Positions 1 through 7,656 of a stretch of 61,450 nt of DNA are shown here, piece by piece. Origin of the DNA: JAGOGN01 sp036652735 (GTDB taxonomy: Bacteria > Bacillota > Clostridia > Lachnospirales > Lachnospiraceae); contig JAVVVI010000008.1 in the NCBI GenBank assembly GCA_036652735.1, positions 1-61,450 on the forward strand, in the 5' to 3' direction. Made by a program: the position numbers and the translations under genes. Every line of letters starts with the position of its first letter. Position 1 is the first letter of the stretch. Under the pieces are notes generated by a model, which had not been told where the DNA came from, searched no databases, and saw nothing but the letters and a program-made list of their open reading frames with translations.

Positions 1-111
1 CTGGGAGAAGGAATTAGGTCTGAAGGGACAGACAGAACCTTTATAATGGAACGAATCATTCAAATTGAGGATGGGAAAATTGTGAAGCATTTGTCTGAGA
101 TTAAGAAATAG
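1..111 (+). CDS. C-terminal fragment of an unidentified protein (cut by window edge)
   Basis: The frame is open from base 1 to a TAG at 109-111 and gives 36 residues ending in IEDGKIVKHLSEIKK. The start lies outside the window. The tail is too short to assign a family; the ending loosely resembles the last strand of SnoaL-like/NTF2-fold proteins, but this is only an impression. It is followed by a hairpin at 153-177. Confidence 0.45.
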   Translation: MGEGIRSEGTDRTFIMERIIQIEDGKIVKHLSEIKK

Positions 112-152
112 GAGTATAAATCACAATTAAATTCACCGTTTTGATTTAAGGA

Positions 153-177
153 AGGGCGTACCGGTTTGGTACGCTCT
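153..177 (+). terminator. Hairpin, possible weak terminator of the upstream gene
   Basis: A 10-bp stem (153-162 with 168-177, one G-U pair) encloses a 5-base loop. It lies 40 bases after the stop of the truncated upstream gene. Only AAATTT follows, not a proper T-run, so termination is possible but not strongly supported. Confidence 0.4.
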
Positions 178-264
178 AAATTTGGCAATGGTATCCTTAT
201 TTTATGAGTATTGGTTGGAATTCCAATCGCTTTGCTGCACAGGAGGCATTTTTGGAGTCGATTT

Positions 265-415
265 TCAGATTTGTTCTAAAATATTATTATTTAGTAGAAA
301 ATCAAATATTTCTATTGTTACAATTCCCTGCTCATCTGCCCCACCCGATAGAGACAAGTCCGTTTTCTTTACGGTCGATTAGTTTATTTAGATATCTATT
401 TCTTATAATCTCCAT
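265..415 (-). pseudogene. Remnant of a DUF4143-type AAA ATPase gene
   Basis: Reading the minus strand from an ATG at 415, preceded by GGAGGTATTTA, gives MEIIRNRYLNKLIDRKENGL. This is the characteristic start of the AAA_14/DUF4143 ATPases common in Clostridia, just before their Walker A region. The frame then stops after about 27 codons. A second frame continues with ADEQGIVTIEIFDFLLNNN, which resembles the C-terminal end of the same family. The roughly 400 codons in between, including the P-loop, are missing, so this is an internally deleted relic. The family match is from memory of the motif, not from a search. Confidence 0.6.
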
Positions 416-501
416 TAAATACCTCCGAAAAAGTTTGCATTGCAAAGAAATTCGGAATAACGGAAGCAATTTAAGAAGGAACATACTGAACTTGAATTTG
501 A

Positions 502-648
502 CGTAAAACAACTATATAATACATATATGAATATGCTGCAAATCGTTCTGTAGATATCATGGAATTGGAAATAATGCCAGACCATATGCACATACTCATG
601 GAGTAGACCCACCGTTTGGTAATTACAAGTTGAAGAATTACATATTAT
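502..648 (+). pseudogene. tnpA: Remnant of an IS200/IS605-family TnpA transposase
   Basis: From 523 the plus strand reads IYEYAANRSVDIMELEIMPD followed by HMHILME, then a stop at 604. Shifting frame by one base at 603 continues as VDPPFGNYKLKN. The PDHMH element is the HUH metal-binding motif of Y1 transposases (usually PDHVHLL...VDP.FG), so a short central piece of tnpA survives with a frameshift. The N-terminus and the C-terminal catalytic tyrosine are not recognisable, and I see no intact element ends. Confidence 0.7.
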
Positions 649-672
649 TATTAAAAGACGGAGGAAAAGACT

Positions 673-912
673 ATGGCAGGATTATTTGAAAAATTATTTG
701 ATTTTAACGGAGATGAAAAAATTGATACCTTTGAAAAAACAGCTGAGTTTGCAGCCTTTGCAGACATTATGGATGGACAAGAAACAGCTGAAAAGGCAGA
801 AGAATTAGAAATGGCAGGACTTGATGTGACAGACTTGGAAGTTATGGATGAAGAGGAGCGAAGAGAAGCACTTGAAGATGCTGGATTAGATCCAGATGAA
901 TTTGATTTTTAG
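673..912 (+). CDS. Small acidic protein with an EF-hand-like loop
   Basis: This encodes 79 residues, strongly acidic, with no signal peptide or membrane segment; the ATG is preceded by GACGGAGGAAAAG. Residues 10-21 (DFNGDEKIDTFE) follow the EF-hand/dockerin pattern, with D, N, D and D at ligand positions 1, 3, 5 and 9 and E at position 12, which suggests a single calcium site. The rest is helical and Glu/Asp-rich. It stands alone between decayed genes upstream and the convergent sigma/anti-sigma pair downstream. Related short proteins occur in Clostridia, but I know of no assigned function. Confidence 0.75.
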   Translation: MAGLFEKLFDFNGDEKIDTFEKTAEFAAFADIMDGQETAEKAEELEMAGLDVTDLEVMDEEERREALEDAGLDPDEFDF

Positions 913-985
913 AAGTTAGTCAGATGAAACGAAAAAACAAGAAGAGTTTATTGTGCCTGTGTTTGGTAATAAGAAAAAATGCACA

Positions 986-1017
986 CCTCCCGATGCCATA
1001 ATGATAGTATCGGGAGG
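986..1017 (-). terminator. Rho-independent terminator between convergent genes
   Basis: A 9-bp GC-rich stem pairs 986-994 with 1009-1017. Read on the minus strand it is followed after five bases by a T-rich run (ATTTTTTCTTA), so it best serves the sigma/anti-sigma operon. Read on the plus strand the following bases are less T-rich, but it may also end the 673-912 transcript. Confidence 0.7.
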
Positions 1018-1037
1018 ATGGTTTTGATTATAGTTTT

Positions 1038-2258
1038 TTAGTTCAGTTTCAAATATAGGATAGGTAATGTAGAATCCATCGCTGCCAGTTCTATTTCTTT
1101 TTCATAATCATCCACTGTACAGAAGGAAAGGATTTTTTTCTCCCCATACGCGTATTCTAGAACATATCCTCTGCCACGTTCTGTTACAAATAGATAGTTG
1201 ACCGTATCCGATACTTCTTCTGCAAGAGCAAGTTGAAATGGTTTCGTACCCTCCTTTGATTCCCCAGCATATCCAAGGTAAGTTTCTTTGATTTCCGCGG
1301 TTATTCCAATTTTTTCCTTTAAATCATTTTGGGCTGTTTTGTATAACTCCTTATCTTTTGCCGCTGCACGTCCTACTTTTTGCGTTCTCTCTCTTTCAAA
1401 ATCATTATAGGAAGCACTCACAATTTCTTCTTTTTGTGCATCAATTACAATATAGTAATAGACTCCACCTGCGGACAAATCGTCTTCTGAAAACCATACT
1501 GTATATTGTTTTTGGCACATTCTTCCATTAAATGTCTCTGTATTTTCCCCATATTCTACTTTTATTTTCATGTCCGAGACCAAGGTGCCAAATAGATCAT
1601 TGATTCCATCCGCAGCTATTTGAATTGCATCTTCTTGGGATAATCCACCACTCTGTATCCAATCCTGCAGTAGCTTTTTCTGCTTTTTATCAATTGCTGC
1701 ATTGGCGTTGTTCAGTTCCTCCTGCAGCGAGTAGTCTCTTTTTTGTTCAAAATCGATAATCTCAAGAATCTCTTCTTCTGTCAATTCACGATCAGGAAGA
1801 TAGTAGGTACTGTTTGAAGGAAGAAAACAAACCAGATTTTTGTCAACTTCGGTTGCAATCGCAATCGAAAGGAGCTCTTTTTTGGGGAATTTTCCTTCAT
1901 TAAAATAAGCTTCCCGCAATTTTTTGATTTTGTCTTGTTCATTCTCTGATAATGGTCTGCTGTAACTGTCACTTTCCACTTTTGCCTCTTTAAATTCCCT
2001 TCGATATTTTTCTTTTTCCTGGTTCTGCATCTGTTCCATACGTTCTTGCCATGCACTTTGTACCATTGCCATAACAGGAACCGATACCATAATACATCCA
2101 ACGAGTGCTGCTGCAATGACGGCTGTTTTATAGGTTCGTTTTTTTTCTGATTTTATCATTGTTTTTTCCGCTATGCTACAATTTTTCTTAATTCGTTCCT
2201 TCATATCTTCTTTGATTTGTACGGACTTCACCGTTCTGCGTAATTTGTGCAATCTCAT
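1038..2258 (-). CDS. Membrane-anchored protein encoded with the ECF sigma factor (putative anti-sigma regulator)
   Basis: This 406-residue protein has a basic N-terminal cytoplasmic part (about 1-44), one membrane segment (about 45-66) and a long hydrophilic outer domain rich in Lys/Glu. That is the topology of anti-sigma factors of ECF systems, although no zinc-type (ZAS) motif is visible. An in-frame GTG at 2267 lies inside the ribosome site GGAAGGTG, so the ATG at 2258 with 6-base spacing is preferred. It overlaps the end of the sigma gene by about 70 bases, implying translational coupling. The outer domain could sense an envelope signal; it could also be a sigma-regulated surface protein of other function. 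No family name is recognised for it. Confidence 0.7.
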   Translation of the reverse strand: MRLHKLRRTVKSVQIKEDMKERIKKNCSIAEKTMIKSEKKRTYKTAVIAAALVGCIMVSVPVMAMVQSAWQERMEQMQNQEKEKYRREFKEAKVESDSYSRPLSENEQDKIKKLREAYFNEGKFPKKELLSIAIATEVDKNLVCFLPSNSTYYLPDRELTEEEILEIIDFEQKRDYSLQEELNNANAAIDKKQKKLLQDWIQSGGLSQEDAIQIAADGINDLFGTLVSDMKIKVEYGENTETFNGRMCQKQYTVWFSEDDLSAGGVYYYIVIDAQKEEIVSASYNDFERERTQKVGRAAAKDKELYKTAQNDLKEKIGITAEIKETYLGYAGESKEGTKPFQLALAEEVSDTVNYLFVTERGRGYVLEYAYGEKKILSFCTVDDYEKEIELAAMDSTLPILYLKLN

Positions 2259-2715
2259 ATGTTTCACCTTCCAATCTGATTTTTAATTGAGCTCTTCCTT
2301 TTTGAAGATTTTTTTTGACAATATTTACTGAGATATTTAATATTCTACTGACTTCAATCACACTATATCCTTCAATATAATGTAAATAAATAACTTGTTT
2401 CAGTTTTTCAGGGAGTTCAATTATTTCTCTCAGTATTTCTTTGCCTTCCTCGTCCTCGTAATAATCGTCTAGTTCTTCTATTGAAACTTGCTTGTGCCTG
2501 CTTCTAAATCTAAGCATATCCCGGCAAATATTTCCCGTAACCTTGAATAACCATGCTTTTTCATGTTCTTCGTCTTGCAAAAGAGGGGTTGCTTTCAAGT
2601 AACGGTAAAAAGTTTCCTGCACTGCATCTTCGGCATCCGCTTCATTTCCCAACATCACTATGCTCATTCGGAACAGTTGATTGCTGTAGCGGTCTACCAA
2701 GTCTTGTGTATCCAT
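2188..2715 (-). CDS. ECF-type RNA polymerase sigma factor
   Basis: This protein has 175 residues, typical for sigma70-family ECF factors. Region 2 spans about residues 8-75 and contains the NEADAEDAVQETFYRYL core. Region 4 spans about 100-160, with the helix-turn-helix around YSVIEVSRILNISVNIVKK. The start is the ATG at 2715 with a near-perfect AGGAGGTGA five bases upstream; the in-frame GTG at 2724 sits inside that ribosome site. It heads a two-gene operon with a membrane protein, so release from membrane-held inhibition is the likely control mode. Its regulon cannot be seen from here; the nearby flagellar genes show sigma28-like, not ECF-like, promoters. Confidence 0.93.
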   Translation of the reverse strand: MDTQDLVDRYSNQLFRMSIVMLGNEADAEDAVQETFYRYLKATPLLQDEEHEKAWLFKVTGNICRDMLRFRSRHKQVSIEELDDYYEDEEGKEILREIIELPEKLKQVIYLHYIEGYSVIEVSRILNISVNIVKKNLQKGRAQLKIRLEGETYEIAQITQNGEVRTNQRRYEGTN

Positions 2716-2781
2716 TTGAATCACCTCCTACTTACTACACGTTTCATAAGCTCAATTGGTGCGAATTAGATGAACCATTAA

Positions 2782-2810
2782 ATTATATGGATACTATGTT
2801 TAAAAAGCAA
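2782..2810 (-). promoter_or_regulatory. Candidate sigmaA promoter for the ECF sigma operon
   Basis: On the minus strand TTGCTT (2805-2810) and TATAAT (2782-2787) are separated by 17 bases. The -10 is perfect and the -35 is weak. It lies about 66 bases upstream of the sigma factor start. Confidence 0.5.
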
Positions 2811-2827
2811 CTTGAAAGTGCTATAAT
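2799..2827 (+). promoter_or_regulatory. Candidate sigmaA promoter for the glycosyltransferase pair
   Basis: TTTAAA (2799-2804) and TATAAT (2822-2827) are separated by 17 bases, about 60 bases before the GTG start at 2886. It overlaps the divergent promoter candidate on the other strand, so the two may compete. Confidence 0.5.
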
Positions 2828-2885
2828 TAGTTTTAAAAGAAGCTTATTTTTGTGCGACCGTGCAATTTATACCAGGAGGTTTACT

Positions 2886-3947
2886 GTGAAAAATTATCAA
2901 CCATTGGTAAGTATAGTTATACCAAACTATAACCATTCCATGTATTTGGATGAGGCCATTCAAAGTGCCTTAAATCAGACCTATAAAAATATAGAAGTGA
3001 TCATAAGTGATAACTGCTCCCAAGATCATTCCGTGGAAGTAATGATGAAATATTTGGATCAGGGAGTAACTGTAATTAAGAATCCAATTAATCTGTTTAA
3101 TTCCAATTACATTCTTTCATCAGAAGCATCCAAGGGAGAATACCTTCTTCTTCTTTGTGCAGATGATTGTATTAAACCGGAATTTGTTCAAAAAGCAGTT
3201 GAAATAATGGAAGAAAATCGGAATATTGGGTTTGTACATTGTGAAAGAGATTATATAGATAAAGAAGGAACGATTACCCGGCTGGATCCCTTTTTTAATT
3301 GCAGCTTTTGGACTCAGGGAAAGAATATGCTGCCAATTTTTATGCTGACGGATGTGGGAGCTTCCGCGCAGACCCTTGTTAGGAGAAGCAAACTTATAGA
3401 AATTGGAGGGCACGATTCAGAAAGTGACCACTTAAATATTGACAGAGAAAAATGGTTTCGTTTAGCCATGATTACGGATTATGCATATATTCGGGAAAAA
3501 TTGGCGCTGATTCGTATCCCGGAAGGTCGTTCTGAGACGTCAAAAGCGGTAGAGATTTTTTATCATCCACTAGCCCTCTTTCATACAATTAAGAGCTTTG
3601 AAAAATGGGCATTATTGCGGGATTATAAGGAGGTATCAGCTCGGGTCAGGCAGGCAGAAGAGAAATTAGCAACAGAGTGCGGCGGATTTATAACAGAACT
3701 GATAGGGAGGGAAGAGTTTGACTTGGCAAGGAAATATCTTCTATTTATGCAACTATTGAATCCTTCCTTGTTAATGGATCAATTGCATATGGACTGTATG
3801 GAAATGTGTATACAAAGAGATAATTCAAAAATCAGAGAAGAGAAGATTACACCAAGAAATAATTATACATTTCGAAAGCGGAACTATGATCCACCGGAAT
3901 CATTTGAATTGCTGGAAAATGTAGAGGAGGGGAATTGGCATGCGTAG
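2886..3947 (+). CDS. Family 2 glycosyltransferase
   Basis: The predicted protein has 353 residues. The GT-A fold begins at once with PLVSIVIPNYNHSMYLDEAI and the DNCSQDHS nucleotide-binding loop; LLLCADDCIKPEF carries the acidic metal-binding element. The frame is open far upstream, but the GTG at 2886 is chosen because AGGAGGT lies just before it and the protein then starts where the family does. The C-terminal third contains an LARKYLLFMQLLN segment also seen in the next gene. It overlaps that gene by 8 bases. Adjacent flagellar genes make a role in flagellar or surface glycan assembly likely; donor and acceptor are unknown. Confidence 0.9.
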   Translation: MKNYQPLVSIVIPNYNHSMYLDEAIQSALNQTYKNIEVIISDNCSQDHSVEVMMKYLDQGVTVIKNPINLFNSNYILSSEASKGEYLLLLCADDCIKPEFVQKAVEIMEENRNIGFVHCERDYIDKEGTITRLDPFFNCSFWTQGKNMLPIFMLTDVGASAQTLVRRSKLIEIGGHDSESDHLNIDREKWFRLAMITDYAYIREKLALIRIPEGRSETSKAVEIFYHPLALFHTIKSFEKWALLRDYKEVSARVRQAEEKLATECGGFITELIGREEFDLARKYLLFMQLLNPSLLMDQLHMDCMEMCIQRDNSKIREEKITPRNNYTFRKRNYDPPESFELLENVEEGNWHA

Positions 3948-4914
3948 AGATGATCGAGTGTATATTTTTATTCCAACAAGAAATTGTTCTGCACAATTGA
4001 AGGACACAGTAGATAGTTTACTAAGACAAACAGTCACAACTGCAGGGATGCGAATCGTTTTTATGGACAATGCTTCTACGGATGGAACCTACGAAAAGGA
4101 ACTTTCTTACATAACAATGCAGCCACAGTTATTCTCGGTCTTTAGAGAGAATGTGCCAACCACAGAAGGAAGAATTTTGAAAAAAGCCATGACGGCATTG
4201 CGGTTCTCAGAAATCGGGTTTTCACTTTTGATTACACCGGGAGATATCTTATATGAGGATTGTCTGGAGTGTGAGATGCAGCTGCTGATACAAAATGACA
4301 ACGTGGGTTTTGTTGTGGCAGAGGTTGATCTTAGGGATGGGGAAGACAAGCCGGTCCTACAGGAACCTTTGTATGCAGAAAATTGTGAATTGATGTTAAA
4401 ATATAACAAGACAGCGTATTTTTCAACAGGGATTGGTCATAAGATACAACTGTTATTTCGTGGGAAATTTCTCCCAACCGGGGAAACACTGCCATCTTAT
4501 GCACAATTATCCCAATTCAACGACTGGGTTTCGGTAAGTGCTCTTCAACAAGATCCATTTCTATATATAAGGGAAAAGAAGTCCTGTATTCATATTAAGG
4601 AAACAGAAGATCCAATCGGAAGATTAACAGATGTTACTTTTTGGATGAAGCGGATGTTTTATTCGGTGGAGATCGGCTCTGTTCCAATCAACAAAGAAGA
4701 AGATTTCTTGCCGGGTGAAAGAGAGGAATCCTATAGAGGAATGGCAATTTTAGCCTTACAGTATTCATCAGAGCAGATAAAGAAACAAAGACCTGACCTC
4801 GCGCGGAAGTGTCTACTGTATGCAGAGATCATGTACCTGAACATTGTTAATGAAGAAGTATATAAGGCAGCCAAGCAGGCAATAGATGATATGGAAAAAA
4901 TGCGGAAGCTTTAA
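3940..4914 (+). CDS. Second family 2-like glycosyltransferase, coupled to the previous one
   Basis: This gene encodes 324 residues. The N-terminus (YIFIPTRNCSAQLKDTVDSL, then MDNASTDGTYE) is a GT2 nucleotide-binding fold. The usual DxD site is represented by LLITPGDILYED, with only one acidic residue of the pair clearly retained, so activity or metal use may differ. The C-terminal part repeats the LARKCLLYAEIMYLN pattern of its neighbour. The start overlaps the previous stop after a GAGGAGGGG ribosome site, and the two-gene operon ends in the terminator at 4931-4963. The pair may act sequentially or as a complex. Confidence 0.8.
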   Translation: MRRDDRVYIFIPTRNCSAQLKDTVDSLLRQTVTTAGMRIVFMDNASTDGTYEKELSYITMQPQLFSVFRENVPTTEGRILKKAMTALRFSEIGFSLLITPGDILYEDCLECEMQLLIQNDNVGFVVAEVDLRDGEDKPVLQEPLYAENCELMLKYNKTAYFSTGIGHKIQLLFRGKFLPTGETLPSYAQLSQFNDWVSVSALQQDPFLYIREKKSCIHIKETEDPIGRLTDVTFWMKRMFYSVEIGSVPINKEEDFLPGEREESYRGMAILALQYSSEQIKKQRPDLARKCLLYAEIMYLNIVNEEVYKAAKQAIDDMEKMRKL

Positions 4915-4930
4915 AGACGAACGAACATCC

Positions 4931-4963
4931 AAAGTGAGAATTTTCTCACTTTGTTTTTTTTTT
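4931..4963 (+). terminator. Strong rho-independent terminator
   Basis: A 9-bp stem (4931-4939 with 4944-4952) with a 4-base loop is followed by G and then ten T. It separates the glycosyltransferase pair from the flagellar operon. Confidence 0.9.
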
Positions 4964-4964
4964 C

Positions 4965-4991
4965 TAATATTCTTTCAAGATATGCCGATAA
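4965..4991 (+). promoter_or_regulatory. Sigma28 (flagellar) promoter of the flgM operon
   Basis: TAAT (4965-4968), 15 bases, then GCCGATAA (4984-4991). The -10 box is identical to the classical flagellar sigma consensus and the spacing is as expected; the -35 differs from TAAA at one position. It lies about 75 bases before flgM. Confidence 0.8.
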
Positions 4992-5066
4992 CTATTGTAG
5001 AAATAAAAAGATAGACAGAACAATTCATAAATAATGGAGTAAACAATATAGAAGGGAGATGTGAAT

Positions 5067-5351
5067 ATGCGTATAGATGCTTATAATCAGGTGAGCCAAC
5101 TCTATAAGGCAAATAAAGCCAGTAAGGCAGAAAAGACATACAAAAAATCAATGATGCCAGCTCTTGATGAGGTGCAGATCTCACAGACAGGTCGGGATTA
5201 TCAGATTGCCAAGCAGGCAGTTGCAGCAGCAGGGGATATTCGGGGAGACAAGGTAGCTAAGCTTAAGGAAAACATCGCTTCAGGGAACTACAAGGTAGAT
5301 GCAGATGATTTTGCCAGTAAATTATTGGAAAAGTATAATGCACTTTTATAA
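5067..5351 (+). CDS. flgM: Anti-sigma28 factor FlgM
   Basis: FlgM binds the flagellar sigma factor and holds it inactive until the hook is finished and FlgM is exported. The protein has 94 residues, with a disordered N-terminal half and a helical C-terminal part (about 45-94: ISQTGRDYQIAKQAV, then VAKLKENIASGNYKVDADDF), the sigma-binding signature of the family. The in-frame GTG at 5061 is only two bases from GGGAG, so the ATG at 5067 is preferred. A sigma28 promoter upstream gives feedback control. It leads the flgN-flgK-flgK-flgL operon. Confidence 0.93.
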   Translation: MRIDAYNQVSQLYKANKASKAEKTYKKSMMPALDEVQISQTGRDYQIAKQAVAAAGDIRGDKVAKLKENIASGNYKVDADDFASKLLEKYNALL

Positions 5352-5372
5352 AAAGAAAAAAGAGGAAATATT

Positions 5373-5885
5373 GTGGCAAGTTTAATGGAGGAGTTTATCT
5401 CTGTTCTGGAACAGGAGAACCTGAAATATCAAGAACTCGTAGAGCTGTCCCAGGCAAAGACCCAGACAATTGTATATGCTAAGATAGAAGAATTGCAGGA
5501 AGTTACGGCGGGAGAACAGGATGTACTGGAACAATTGCAGAAGCTGGAGAATAAGAGAATGCAGGTGCGTAAAGATATGGCAGATGTTCTGAATCTTCAT
5601 CCAGATCAGTTAACACTTCTGCATATGGCGGAAATGTTCTCAAATAAGCCCAGCGAGCAGAAAAAAATATTAGATCTGCGGGAAAGACTGCGGTTAACAT
5701 TGGTAGAAGTTGCAAAGATAAATACAGAAAACGAGACACTGCTTCGACAGGCAATGGAGATGCTTGACTTTGACATGACATTGGTAAAGAGCATGCGACA
5801 GGCACCAACAACAGCTAATTATAACAAGAGTGCATATAGCACAGAGGTGATTCTTCCCAGCAGTGGATTTGATGCAAAACAATAA
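5373..5885 (+). CDS. flgN: Flagellar export chaperone FlgN
   Basis: FlgN-type chaperones bind the C-termini of the hook-filament junction proteins FlgK and FlgL before export. This 170-residue, almost wholly helical protein has the long coiled-coil pattern of the family (residues 5-145, Leu/Gln/Glu-rich) and a flexible Pro/Ser-rich tail. It starts at GTG 5373 with AGAGGA six bases upstream. Its place between flgM and flgK is the conserved position of flgN. Confidence 0.88.
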   Translation: MASLMEEFISVLEQENLKYQELVELSQAKTQTIVYAKIEELQEVTAGEQDVLEQLQKLENKRMQVRKDMADVLNLHPDQLTLLHMAEMFSNKPSEQKKILDLRERLRLTLVEVAKINTENETLLRQAMEMLDFDMTLVKSMRQAPTTANYNKSAYSTEVILPSSGFDAKQ

Positions 5886-5903
5886 GAATGGAGCGAAAAT
5901 AGC

Positions 5904-7634
5904 ATGGCGAATGGAATGGGTGGTTTGTATGTTGGAGCCAGCGGACTGCAAAGTTCACAAAACGCTTTAAACACAACGGCAAACAATTTATCCAATTTGG
6001 ATACAATTGGGTATGTACGTCAGCAAGTACTAATGACAGATAAAAGTTATTCGAACTTGAGAAACACAACACAGAAGGTAAATATGGCGCAGTCCGGCTT
6101 GGGAGTTGACATTGGAGATGTTGTTCACAGCCGGGATATTTTTCTGGATAAATATTATCGGACAGAGGCAGGCAGACAGGCATTTTATAATACCTGTGCA
6201 AATACAACAGATGAGATTCAGACACAGCTTCAGGAAATGGAGGGGCAGGCATTTCAAGATGTCCTTGGAGAGTTTTATGTGTCATTTCAAGAGATCGCAA
6301 AGGACCCAAGTTCTGCAGTGAACCAGAATTTGCTGGTACAGAAAGCGTCCTTATTTATTGAACGGTCCCAGGCATTATACAAGAGTTTAAGTAACTATCA
6401 GGTGAATATGAATCGTCAGATTGGTGATACAGTTACACAGATTAATACTATTGGAAAAAATATTGCGGGTTTAAATGAAGAGATTCAAAAGATTGAGGCA
6501 GGTGGCGTGGAGACTGCAATGGATTTGCGTGATGCCAGAGATCAGCTGTTAGATCAGCTATCGAAACTGGGGAATATTACCTATAATGAGAGCGCAGATG
6601 GTGTTGTGAAGGTAAAGTTTGAGGGAGTTGAATTTATAGATGAGATGTCCGTTCATACAATGCAGTCAGAGGTAGATGGCCTGAATGGATTTATCGTACC
6701 AACATGGAAAGAATTATCGGATCCGGAACGTGGAATTCGGGTAGAGGTATTCCAGTTCGATACGGATATTTCAACAGAATTGAATACGGATATTGGAAAA
6801 TTAAAAGCATTAGTTATGAACCGTGGAACAGAGATATCCGATTATTTGGATGTGATGGGATTGTCACAGGAAGAATACAGTAATACCACGGGAATGTCAG
6901 CGGTACAGACAATACAGGCGCAGCTGGACCAAATGGTGCATGGAGTGGTAACAGCAGTAAATCAGATACTGTCACCAACGGTATCACAGGAGATCACGGT
7001 AGGAGGATTAACCCAGACCGTACATGTGTGGGATGCCATTAATGGGGCAGTAGGCAAGGATAAAAAAGGACCGGGACAGGAACTGTTTTCCAGGAACTTT
7101 GACAGCCGCTATCGTGAAGTAATAGATGATGCAGGCAAGACCTGGTATGTATATAATGAAGAGGATACCGGGAAAAATGCGTATGGGGAAAAAATACCGG
7201 TAGATACCACTACCTTGTATAGTATCAATAACATTACCGTAAATCCTATTTTAATAGAAGATGAAACGAAGCTTCCTTCTTTAACGGCAAATGGTGACAT
7301 TGACTATAACCTTGGAAAACAACTGGGCGCAGTGTGGGATCAGCGAATTATGAAGCTTACACCGGGAGACGAGAATCTCTGTGCTTTTTCAGGATATTAT
7401 GAACGAATGGTTTTGGGGCTTGCCAGTAATGGAACAGTTTTTACCAGCATTTCCAATACGCTGTCCTCTTCGGTAGCGGGAATTGAGAACCAGAGGCAGG
7501 AAGTAATCGGGGTATCTTCAGATGAAGAATTAACAAATATGATAAAATATCAAAATGCATACAACGCAGCCAGCAGATATATCAACGTGGTAGACGCCAT
7601 GATTGAACATCTGGTTACGCAGCTGGGAGCATAA
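5904..7634 (+). CDS. flgK: Flagellar hook-associated protein 1 (FlgK), first copy
   Basis: FlgK forms the first ring of the hook-filament junction outside the cell. This copy has 576 residues. The N-terminal D0 helix (GGLYVGASGLQSSQNALNTT, then ANNLSNLDTIGYVRQ) and C-terminal helix (LTNMIKYQNAYNAASRYINV) are the conserved axial-protein ends. The middle (about 200-480) is variable and outward-facing. It is followed by a second flgK 22 bases downstream; the two are diverged paralogs, not a recent duplication. Confidence 0.93.
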   Translation: MANGMGGLYVGASGLQSSQNALNTTANNLSNLDTIGYVRQQVLMTDKSYSNLRNTTQKVNMAQSGLGVDIGDVVHSRDIFLDKYYRTEAGRQAFYNTCANTTDEIQTQLQEMEGQAFQDVLGEFYVSFQEIAKDPSSAVNQNLLVQKASLFIERSQALYKSLSNYQVNMNRQIGDTVTQINTIGKNIAGLNEEIQKIEAGGVETAMDLRDARDQLLDQLSKLGNITYNESADGVVKVKFEGVEFIDEMSVHTMQSEVDGLNGFIVPTWKELSDPERGIRVEVFQFDTDISTELNTDIGKLKALVMNRGTEISDYLDVMGLSQEEYSNTTGMSAVQTIQAQLDQMVHGVVTAVNQILSPTVSQEITVGGLTQTVHVWDAINGAVGKDKKGPGQELFSRNFDSRYREVIDDAGKTWYVYNEEDTGKNAYGEKIPVDTTTLYSINNITVNPILIEDETKLPSLTANGDIDYNLGKQLGAVWDQRIMKLTPGDENLCAFSGYYERMVLGLASNGTVFTSISNTLSSSVAGIENQRQEVIGVSSDEELTNMIKYQNAYNAASRYINVVDAMIEHLVTQLGA

Positions 7635-7656
7635 AAATAGACAGGCGGTGAGAATT

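Noticed and set aside
204..506. Plus-strand open frame of about 100 codons
   Set aside because: It lacks a ribosome site and overlaps the minus-strand ATPase relic; composition is not protein-like.
2553..2885. N-terminal extension of the first glycosyltransferase
   Set aside because: It is antisense to the ECF sigma gene and its promoter; the GTG at 2886 has a strong ribosome site and fits the family start.
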